Shown one piece after another: positions 13,831 to 22,684 of a stretch of DNA of 64,000 nt. Both the position numbers and the translations under genes were made by a program. Source of the stretch: Sodiomyces alkalinus F11 (Eukaryota; Ascomycota; Sordariomycetes; Glomerellales; Plectosphaerellaceae). Location: NCBI RefSeq assembly GCF_003711515.1, contig NW_021167080.1:1261394-1325393 (forward strand), in the 5' to 3' direction. Positions within the stretch are counted from its first letter, which is position 1. Each line of letters opens with the position of its first letter. The notes under the pieces were generated by a model. The model was not told the origin of the DNA, did not search any database, and worked only from the letters and a program-made list of their open reading frames with translations.

Positions 13831-14260
13831 TCTACGGCTATACCCCTTAATAGCAGCCTATTCGCGGTCGTGGTATCGCTAGATTAGGTGATACGGATAG
13901 ATTATAGGCGTTCCCCGATTTCCTCGGCGGAAGCTATAGCTTATAGCGTTCTAATCCTACCGTTAAATATCTCGTCTTCGTTAAAGACTACGTCTCTTAT
14001 AGTAATAATATCCGTTAGGTATAGTAGCTAAATACGGAAGCTATTCGAGGATTAGTATCCGATATAATAACCGATCTATACCTTCGGTTTTAGCCTTTAT
14101 AGGCGGTTCCTTTTAGGTTAGGCATTACGCGTTTTTATAAAGGCTTTATAGCCAGAAGCTCGTAGGTATATAAGGTTAGGTTAATGGCCGCGCAAGCCTT
14201 CGTATAGTGTCTTCTAATTATTAATATATCGTGGTATCCTATTATACAGATATATAGTAG

Positions 14261-14442
14261 TCTTAAAGATCTTAGGCTAGATAGATATAGACAGATTAGC
14301 CCTAATCCTTATAGCCCTTGCCCTTCTTTTAACGATACCTCTAATCCGTTCTCTTAAAGATCTTAGGCTAGATAGATATAGACAGATTGGCCCTAATCCT
14401 TATAGCCCTCGCCCTCCTTTTAACGATACCTCTAATCCGTTC
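14261..14442. repeat. 91-bp tandem duplication within the Copia element
   Basis: The segment starting TCTTAAAGATC at 14261 is repeated directly from 14352. The two 91-bp units differ at three positions, all transitions. As 91 is not a multiple of three, the duplication would shift the reading frame of the polyprotein. Confidence 0.9.
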
Positions 14443-16508
14443 TATAACGCCGTTTTAATCCTATAAATATAGTACCGACGGCTAGTATTCCACCCCCTTA
14501 GTAGTAAGGAAAGTAACGACTTCTAGGTGCTAAAATATCTCGGAATCGGCTTATAGGATATATAGCCTAACGTCGAATTAGGTCTTAAGCAGGGCAAAAA
14601 CGTCTTTTAGAGCGTGTAGGATAAAGCCTTAGTCTCTTTTCTATAGGTAGTAATTCCACGTATAACCTATATACACGTCTATAACGAATATAATAGACTT
14701 ATATAGTCTGCCTACTAACTACTCCGCCTCTTCTAGATTATAAAAATTAATAGCTAGGGCCTCTCCGGGCTTTAACGGGTAAAGGGATAGTATCCGCCGG
14801 ATCTACGTAGGTATTTACGATTACCTATACGCGTTATAGTCCGTTATACGAGGTCCCTTTATCTTTACCCCCTAAGTAGCGTCGATAAGTTTTATAAGAG
14901 TATCGGTACCGTAGTAGTTAAGGCGTTTATACCACTGTTATACCGTGGCTTCTACGGTTACCGCGGTTATTATAATCTTCTATACGTGTTATCGCGCGGG
15001 TGCCTTACTAAGACTACGAACGTGGTAGCGGCCGTAGCTTCCGCGCGCTCGATTATATACTAGCCGTGGATATCTAGCAGCTTATAGATAGACTAGTTAT
15101 CGGCGGAGCTAACGATAATATTATTTACGGTATCCTAGCAGTAGCCTTATAAGCATAGATAGTATTCCGAGACGATATTAGTAACGAATTCCTTATAGTA
15201 TATAACGTTACGGAGACGTAATAGCCTTTTCGTGCCCGATAAGGATTATACACGTAGCTTAACGTCTCCGTATCCGAGGATAGGAGCCTTATAAGTACCT
15301 ACCTAAAAGGATAAAGATAAAGTATCCGTGGGTAGTCTAACGGCCGTAAAATAGCCTTAATTATTAAAGATATAGATTAACGATCCTAAGTCTAGGATCG
15401 CGTAGTATAACAGCGCTCTAGCTTAGTTAATATAAAGGGATACCCTTTATTCTTATTATAATCTTAATAGTATCGTCGTACGATAACGGCGCGCTACCCC
15501 TTAGATTAGGTAAGCGCCTAGTCTTCTTATTATGGTAACGGATAGGTCTTTTAAAGCTATACTTACGGGCGGCCTAATAACCCCCTAATTTTATTATATA
15601 GTAGTTATACTAAGCGTAATATTATAGAGTTAATCTTCCTAGACTTTCTTTATCTTATTAGCGGTAATAGCCCCTAAGGCTTCCCGTCTCTTCTATATCG
15701 CGGTATCCACGCGGCTTTTAAAACTATAATTATATATCTTCTTTTCCATAACCTTCGTACTATCTTTATAGCCACGCTAAGTATAAGGGCGTATATCCGG
15801 CCTTATATACTAATAGACAGTAATAGTATAGGGGTTCTTATGTATCTTATAAGGCCTCCTTATTACGGGAGGGATAGCCTTTACGGATATATTACTATAA
15901 GGACGCTTCTTATTATCTTTATTATTAGTAGTATCCTTAGTATCGGGGAGGTTCCTAAGGGTGTTAAAGGTGCCTCTCCCGACTCTAAGCTTTATAGCGG
16001 AGGATTATAAGCTCTTTATATTACTAAGAACCGTATATAAAGCCTTTACGAAGTCGTTAATCGTTAACTCGTTTTCCGTAATCTTATCATAGTTATTTAC
16101 TAAGTAGTTATTACTTTATTCCTAGGCGATAAGTCTAATAGCTTTTAACGCGTCTTTTACCTAATAGTCCGCGCTTAATAATTCTAAAACGTCTATATAT
16201 TTATAGTATATTATTACTATTTTCTAATTTATAACCTAGCCGTCTATATCCTTAGGTATAGCCTTTATAGGCGTGGTATATCGATATAGGACTAAGGCTT
16301 CCTTATAGAGGTTTATAGGGGTTAGTCCTACGTATACGTGTAGGAGAGTAATCTAAGCCTATAGGTTATTTACGGTATTATTCTATAACTAAACGAGGAG
16401 GCTATATAATATAGTATAGATAGTCCTTTTAATATAGGAGCGTACCTTATTAAACTCCTTTTACTACATGTTATAATCTACCTTTTCCTTATAGTATACG
16501 CGGCGATC

Positions 16509-16769
16509 TTATAGGTAACGCGTATGCCCCTTTTTAGAGAGGTTATCGATAAATATAGGCGTCCTAATCGTTAATTCTTTCGTTACGGCCGTAGCCTTCC
16601 GGCGAGCGGCCGTCTTCCTCTTACTAATAGCTATAGCCGCCGTAGTACTAGCCGTGGTAGCCGTGGCGGCGTCCGTGGCGTCCGTGGCCTTATCGCCCTT
16701 TAGCGTGATAGTGGAAGATAGAGTAGCCGTGATAATAGTGGTTATAGCCTCCTCCGTGTTAGGGTCCAC
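16509..16769 (-). pseudogene. Copia gag remnant
   Basis: An 86-codon open stretch within the gag region of the full-length Copia element. Its middle is a low-complexity Ala/Thr run followed by a short basic stretch (SKRKTAARRK). It has no recognisable domain and stops bound it on both sides. I treat it as part of the dead element and not as a host gene. Confidence 0.6.
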
Positions 16770-17150
16770 GGTAAAGGCCTTATATTTACGGACGTTAAGC
16801 GGCGTAGGTATAGGGAGGAGATAGGCATTAGCCTCCTTATCGCTTAGCTTTAGATTTAGGTAGTTATCCTAGTAAGAGGCCGATTTACTATGTATAACGC
16901 GCTCCTAAACTGCTTAATCCCTTTAGTTAATAAGGGTAATAGCGGCCGCCTTTTATTCGGCGTTAGATATATTAGAAGATATCTTTATTAGTTTATCGGT
17001 TAATTAATTAATAGGTAGGTTAATTAATCTCTTAATTACTCTAATTAGATTAATAATAGTTATTTAAGAGTGCTTATATAGACGTAATTATTTCTTTGTA
17101 GTAGAATAGGGGTAGCCTTATTAATATTTATTGTTTAGGCATTATAAACC

Positions 17151-17161
17151 GGGCTTATAAC
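17151..17161 (-). other. Primer-binding site, half-tRNA(iMet) type
   Basis: Directly inside the 5' LTR the plus strand reads GGGCTTATAAC. One C-to-T change separates this from GGGCTCATAAC, the anticodon stem-loop of eukaryotic initiator tRNA-Met, ending at about position 39. Priming by a 5' half of initiator tRNA is known for Drosophila copia. The same core stands at 10673-10683 in the neighbouring relic. The match is short but it abuts the LTR exactly where a PBS must lie. Confidence 0.65.
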
Positions 17162-17424
17162 TATCGCACGTCAAATAGGCACTTAAATAATTAACTTAGT
17201 AGAGCAGAAATCTCGTGTATATATATTATATTAAGTTATATCTAGGAGAGTCTCTTATGCCCTTAATTTAGGTGGTGAAGACTCTATTATGGGTACTAAG
17301 TCATTTGGATCCTATCCGGTCTTTTCCGGTATCCGCCCCTGTTATATCCGAAGTCCTTAGTCATAGCGTGGATCCCCCCTGGATCCCCTATGGACCACGT
17401 CGTGGTCCGTGTGCCCATGCGACA
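17162..17424 (-). repeat. 5' LTR of Copia element
   Basis: This 263-bp LTR is the partner of 10914-11176. Its terminal TG has become TA at 17162-17163, while the other end keeps GCGACA. Its GT-rich internal stretch has become an ATATAT run, so it is the most heavily mutated of the three LTR copies. It ends 213 bp before the gon7 start codon. Confidence 0.92.
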
Positions 17425-17637
17425 CGACCACTCATTTGACTCATTTGGGATGACAAGACGAGATGATGTCATTTGCCAATGACTCCTTGTCCGGTACTTA
17501 AGTACAGGATTAGTAAGCAGTCTACCCCTCCACGCGAGGTCTACCTTAGTACCATATTCTTCCGACATTTTCACAGCGACACGACAATTTCCTCCCCCAC
17601 GCCTCACTATCAACCAATACACTCCCTGTTCGGCACC
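17425..17637 (+). promoter_or_regulatory. Short upstream region of gon7
   Basis: Only 213 bp separate the transposon edge from the gon7 start codon. The segment holds the right-hand target duplication CGACC (17425-17429), direct repeats of ACTCATTTG near 17430-17448, and a CT-rich leader ending in a good start context (GGCACCATGG). The sequence loses its RIP character immediately after the LTR. Confidence 0.5.
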
Positions 17638-17952
17638 ATGGAGTCAGAGAATCAAGCCACCGGCGCACCCGGAGAACAGGTCATGCTCTTCTCAGCATCC
17701 TACAAAGCCCCTAGCGACTCGTTCCAACTCCAAAGCCAACTGCCTGCCCCGCCAACATCCTGCGTCGACGACAAGTCTACATACCTGGCCGCTCTCCGCC
17801 GCGCCACCGCCCAAATTCAGAGCGATATCAACCGGGAACTCACCCGGCGGATGGACAAAGAGAAGGCGGAAGCTGCTGCTACACAAAGGGGCATCGACGA
17901 CGCGAAAGAGGAAGAGAACTACGGCGAGGAAATCGTCGAGGATGAAGACTGA
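17638..17952 (+). CDS. gon7: EKC/KEOPS complex subunit Gon7
   Basis: A 104-aa single-exon protein. Gon7 is the fungal fifth subunit of the KEOPS/EKC complex, which makes the threonylcarbamoyl-adenosine (t6A) modification of ANN-decoding tRNAs and also affects telomeres and transcription. The sequence shows the family layout: an N-terminal stretch with FSASYKAPSDSF, a central helix YLAALRRATAQIQSDINREL followed by TRRMDKEK, and the typical acidic tail with EEENYGEE. I chose the ATG at 17638 because conservation starts there and it has a strong context; an in-frame upstream extension exists but looks like leader. Its 3' end faces VPS39. The upstream region is unusually short because the Copia element ends 213 bp away. 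Confidence 0.85.
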   Translation: MESENQATGAPGEQVMLFSASYKAPSDSFQLQSQLPAPPTSCVDDKSTYLAALRRATAQIQSDINRELTRRMDKEKAEAAATQRGIDDAKEEENYGEEIVEDED

Positions 17953-18453
17953 AGGGGGGGAAAAAAGAGAAGAAAAAGAAGGACTCACTTGTCCATCGGG
18001 CTATGACGACCTGTCCTGAGTAAACGACCGAACAATGACGCATGAGTAAAAGTTAAGAACGGGGAATAAAAAAGAAGAGAGCCCGACTCCTCGAAACGGG
18101 AGAGGTTATCTTGCCGACATATGACTACCTTTAGACTGAGGAGCAACAAAGCAACAGAAGAAGAAAAGAAGAAGTAAGGAAGAAGAAAAAGGAGAGGGTA
18201 TTGCTATACGACATGCACCTTCCACCACCGAAAACAAAAATACCAGGTCATGATGCCCTGTGCAAATGCAGATTTCTCCGATAAACCCCATGGAGAGACA
18301 AGAAGGAAAAGCCGTTCTTTGAGCACGCAAAGTCGACAAAGGGGAGCGACGCCACCATGCCTGCTTGCCCCTCCATCTCATCTCGTACTTCAACATTCCC
18401 AGTCGCAACGCCGTCCCACGTCAATACGTCAGGTCAGGTCAGGTCAGGTCAGG
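17953..18453. other. Convergent 3' intergenic region gon7 / VPS39
   Basis: About 500 bp between two converging genes. It holds purine-rich tracts (GAAGAAAAGAAGAAG near 18150-18200), no conserved ORF and no RNA gene that I can see. At its right end it runs into the TCAGG repeat that carries the VPS39 stop codon. Confidence 0.5.
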
Positions 18454-18458
18454 TCAGG
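18429..18458. repeat. (TCAGG)6 pentanucleotide repeat
   Basis: Six perfect TCAGG units. Read on the minus strand they are CCTGA units, and the VPS39 stop codon TGA (18456-18454) lies in the first unit that the gene meets. Confidence 0.95.
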
Positions 18459-21400
18459 TATGCAGGCGGCTCCAGCTCCCCGCCTTCGCCCCGTCCGACC
18501 TATGTGCCGAAGACGACGCCCTGTTCAGACACCCGTAATGCACGACCGCGCTATCCGGCAACACTGCCACAACGCTGCCGCCCAGCCGCTTGTGGCACAC
18601 GCCGCACAACCTCTCTTCCGTGATGACCACGCGCCTGTTGCGCCCGCCCTGGCCGCCGGGGATGCCGTCGCCGAGGAGCAGCAGCGCCTGGCTGGCGATG
18701 TACTCCGTCGCGCGCAGGCCGGCCAGGATCCGCGACTCGTTGACGATGCTGTTGGCCGACCGGATGCGGCCGCGGAGGAACGATTCGAGCTGGCCCACCG
18801 GGAGGGTATCCGGGATCAGGGAGAGCGTGGACGCCGCGGGGAGCCGCGAGCCGTGCTTTGACAAGAGGTCGAGGGCGGGCTGCAGCGCCCGCTCGTGAGG
18901 CGGCGGAGGGGCCAGGTAGAGCGACAGGAGGGTGTGGTAGATGGAAGGCACGCCTTCCTCCGCATCATCCAACGACGTCGGTCGCACGCCGTCTGGGGAT
19001 GATGGCCTCGTGCCATCGCCCCGGTGTATTCTATTGCAGTATCTGGGAAACTGTTAGCGATGCAATGTCGACGAATGAAGAAAAATGGGAGACATACTCC
19101 TCTGCCTTCACGTAATCCTTCATGTGGAAAACGTATATCTCCAGAGCTTGCTTATGCGATCCCATGTTGCACAAGACTACGGCCCGTGCCTCGTAGAATG
19201 CAGGATCTTGAGCAGCCGTCAATGTCAGTCATGCTAAGCCTTGGTACTACCACCGGCAGTAAAAGGGGCGGGGTCAACATACCATCCCTGGGAAGGAGTT
19301 GAAAAGCCTTCCCCAGGCTATACTCCCGGCTCCGTCTCAAAAAGGACAAGAAACGTCCCATCGTATCTTCCCATTTTTCGTCACCCTTGTCTCCCCTGAG
19401 CCCCTTGATGTACAGCTCCACCAAACGGTTATGGAACTCGGGGGTCGCGTCGTTAAGCTCCCCGATGATATGCTCCAGGTACCGAACCTCAAGCCCCGCG
19501 CTGATCCCCGCAAGGAAGTCCACGACGCGGTCCCTGGGGAGCGTCTCGGCGTTCTCCGAATCCGCCAGGAAGGCCTCCATCCCCAGATCCGGATCCGCCT
19601 CGAGCGTCCACTTGGAATGCTGGAAAATGAGGTCGATCTCCGACGGCGGCAGGCTCTGCAGGTACGCCACCGTGCGCTGCGGGCCATGCAACGTCGGAGC
19701 CGACTCGTCCGGCGTCTCGGCGGCGCCGAACCTCCTGAGGAGGTCGAGGGCTTGGGAATGGAGCTTCTTGCCGTAGAAGAAATCGACGAGTTCCGTGAAC
19801 CGGCTATGCTCGAGGAGCTTCTCGTTGACGACATCCGGGTCACAAAAGTTGGGAATGCGGAAGAGCGAGCCTGCCAACTGGGGCAGTTGGAACATGTAAG
19901 CGCGGAACAGGGAGGTGTCGACCAGCCGGAATGCCTCCCGGAGCTCGTCCTCGACCTGCTGGTCGGTTTCGTCATGGTGAGTCGACATCAGGCTCTTTAA
20001 CGCCTCTTCCGTCGAGCCGTTCGAATCGGTTCGCTTCAGCTTCCCCGTGGCGGGGTCGAGCACCCGCTGGAATCGAGTCCGCGTGCCCACCAAGTAGCCC
20101 GTCAGGGCATGCACCGCATCGGAAAGATCCTTCCCTTCGAGCGGTTGCTGCTGGCCATCGGCCTGTTTATCCTTGACGCTGGCTGTCTCTTCGGTGTCGG
20201 CTTCTTGCTTCTTGGGTGTGACAGACGATGTGTCTGAATGGGCCCACCGGCCACCCATGAATAATTTCGCAAAACCTCCCGCGCCTCTCACTGTTGATGC
20301 TGGGGACGGCGGCGGCAGCTCTGCGTTGGTATCTGCATGTGCGTGTGCATGTGCATGTGCATGTGCACGTGCATCGGCCGACTCGCCATTTGCCTTCGCC
20401 GGGCTTCCGTCCTCCTCGTTCCGTTCCTCGTCAACCGAGTCCCGTTGCTGGGTCTGCTCCCAGCCCGAGAGTTCTCCGGCAATGGAGGGGGGGTAGAGTT
20501 TCAAGACGCGTTCTGGAGGAGCATGAACTCCCTCCTCGTTAAAAAGGTACATCGAGTCTCGGAACTTTTTCTGCTTGAAGAGCACCTCGGCCTTGGTCAT
20601 CTTGACCTCCCTCAAGCTCTCGGTTTTATTTTTGAGCAAAGCATCTTCGAGCATGCTCAAGAGGCTGATGGCCTCGTCAAGCCTTCCGGTCGCCACGAGC
20701 TCCTCGACCTGCGAATCGTAATCCGTGGCACCCATTTTCCAGACGCATCTCTCGCTCGATATATGGAACCCCTTCCCGGCATGGGCTAAGCTGACGTTCG
20801 GCGGCGGGAAATGCAGCTGCGCGGCACCGGGAAGGGATATGGTCTGCAGTAATGATAACGTGTCTGGATTCCTGACCTCCAAGGAGCCTTTCGAAGGTGG
20901 TTGTAGGGCGAGTATGTAAGGGTACGAGTACCCAATGGCATCCGGCGCCGCCACCCATGGGATCTGCCACTTCTTTTCGATGGGCTTGCCCTCCTCTGTG
21001 ATGAAAAGCGTATTGATGTCCTTGGCCAGCAGCATCTCGCCATCGGCAAGCTTAGCAGCCAGCGGCTTCGGCATGTACCCGCCAAGCCCCATGTACGCGA
21101 TACCAGCGCTGCTCGCCTGTCCGAACCGGCTCGCTTGCCCCCCAGACGCGCTGCTCCCGGGACAGAAGATGTCTTGAACGTCCTGCGTCAAGACGTCGAC
21201 CAGGACATAGCCGGCGTTCATGCCACACACGATCTTCGTCGCACTCGCCCAGGTCACTGTCCGTATCGACTCGGCCAGGGTGATCTCCGCCACATCCTCG
21301 CTGAGCTCGCTCTCGTGCCAGCTCCATATCAACAGGCGTCGGCGAACCGCGACGGCGAGGCGGCTGATGATCTCGGGGATGCCGGTCGCAGGGTCTTTGA

Positions 21401-21916
21401 CAATGTTGGAGGTGACGGCGAAACACGAAGCGTTCTTCGTCCGGGACAATGTCTCTACGAGTTGGTATGTTTGGCGGTCGTGGAGGGAGACATGGTAGTT
21501 GGACAAAGAAACCAGTATGTTCGCCTCCTTGACGATGGCAAGCTGTTCGATAGCCCTCGGGGAGAATTTCTCTACTTCGCGCAGCAGGTCCGTGGGCTTC
21601 TTCGTCGTCTGTGGCGGCGGTTGTTCAGCGGTAGAACCTTTCGGCGGGCTTGTTGCGGATGAGCCGTTGGCATGGGCGGGAGGAGGATCGAGTTCGTTCA
21701 GACGGTAGACGCGGAGTGCCCCTGTGTTGAGACCGACCAAGATGCGATCGCCTACAATGCTCGGGAGGAGAAAAGGGGGAGGTTAGATGTTAGCCTGGTT
21801 TGCAACATAACAGATGACAAGCAAGCGTCAATACCATAAGCTAGGATTGTTTCAATCTTAGACTTGTCGCGCTGCTTCAGCTCGATAATAGGGTGGGCTG
21901 TGAATGCCGAAAGCAT
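18454..21916 (-). CDS. VPS39: VPS39/VAM6, HOPS vacuolar tethering subunit
   Basis: Four exons (21916-21835, 21751-19283, 19206-19098, 19042-18454) encode 1082 aa. Vps39/Vam6 is the HOPS subunit that binds the Rab7/Ypt7 GTPase and tethers late endosomes, autophagosomes and vacuoles; it also contributes to vacuole-mitochondrion contacts. The N-terminus (MLSAFTAHPIIELKQRDKSK) and the following CNH/beta-propeller region (LVGLNTGALRVYRL, LLIWSWHESE) are typical, as are the clathrin-repeat-like helical middle and the C-terminal zinc-binding box CGVCHKRLGG with HYGC. Introns are 83, 76 and 55 nt with GTATG-type donors. A low-complexity insert with repeated His-Ala pairs lies between the propeller and the helical part. 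The stop codon is inside a TCAGG repeat. Confidence 0.95.
20330..20378 (-). repeat. His-Ala coding hexanucleotide repeat in VPS39
   Basis: The plus strand reads repeated GTGCAT units, which on the minus strand code for alternating His and Ala (about six pairs). It lies in a hydrophilic loop of VPS39 rich in Glu, Asn and Pro, where length changes are likely tolerated. Confidence 0.85.
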
Positions 21917-22684
21917 GGCACCTAGCAGCTCGCGGGCGACCAGGGACCGCACGAGCTCAGAGTCGGGATGCGCTCATGCAAAGGGAACCAAAGTCCTAGA
22001 GTAGGGTATAGCTGTGTGAGAGCAATGAGTAGAAGTAGTTTCAATTCACGTCAACGTCATGACCGTGCGAAAGGTCAGATGTGGAATTGTGCCGAGTAGC
22101 GAAGATGCGTTGGGGGCGGTTCGAGTCGATACCTCGTAGCTTGGTAGGAGGTAAGGTGAGTAAGGTAGGTAAGGTACGAAGTAAGGTACCTCTCAGGTGT
22201 GACCCGACCACGGAATATGGAGAGGTACAACGTGACCAGTGAGGACAAGACGACGACGTCAGTGGAGCTGTCGGATGTCGGAGTGGAGAACTTCCGTCGT
22301 TTTACAAAGTCCTTGGTACACGCGTGACGGCGGTACCAGCACGAATAAGATGAGGCCGACTACCTAGGTAAGGTACCTACTCCGTACTTCATTTTGAGGC
22401 TACAAAGTATTATATGATAGGTACCTTACAGAACACTCCTTACCCTATTACCGCCACCACCATTTCTACCTTAGTCTAGAGAGACCCCGTAGAAGGGACA
22501 GCATATTTCCACTCGAAGATATTCGAAGTAGAAACGCCTCCCAAATTCCCACCATAACCTGCTCAGTGTAACAGTCTTTTAAATACAAACTCCAAATATG
22601 CTTGGCTTTTCAACCTCGCTCACACCGCTACCGCTTTCTGGTGAACGCCTTGCCCTTTGAAAATGCCCACGCGCCTCTCCCTTT
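21917..22684. promoter_or_regulatory. VPS39 promoter / PHO91 3' region
   Basis: About 770 bp with no conserved ORF. It contains a run of AGGTAAGGTA-type units at 22138-22192 and further TACCTAGGTAAGGTACC and TACTCCGTAC motifs at 22360-22390. These short palindromic motifs recur in most intergenic regions of this window. Confidence 0.5.

Larger units (their letters stand above)
10914..17424 (-). mobile_element. Full-length Ty1/Copia LTR retrotransposon, RIP-inactivated
   Basis: Two 263-bp LTRs in direct orientation (10914-11176 and 17162-17424) bound a 6511-bp element flanked by the identical 5-bp duplication CGACC (10909-10913 and 17425-17429). Coding direction is minus: gag remnants lie at about 16.5-17.0 kb and reverse transcriptase at about 12.4-12.7 kb, where YVDD has become YVNN (12456-12467). 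RT follows integrase, the Copia order. A purine tract adjoins the 3' LTR (minus-strand reading of about 11177-11186) and an initiator-tRNA anticodon-arm-type primer-binding site adjoins the 5' LTR (17151-17161). Stops are frequent throughout, so it cannot move on its own. Confidence 0.93.

Noticed and set aside
1..17424. Repeated short segments considered as a CRISPR-like or new defence array
   Set aside because: The repeats are LTRs, a tandem duplication and polyprotein minisatellites of eukaryotic retrotransposons; spacing and content do not fit an array.
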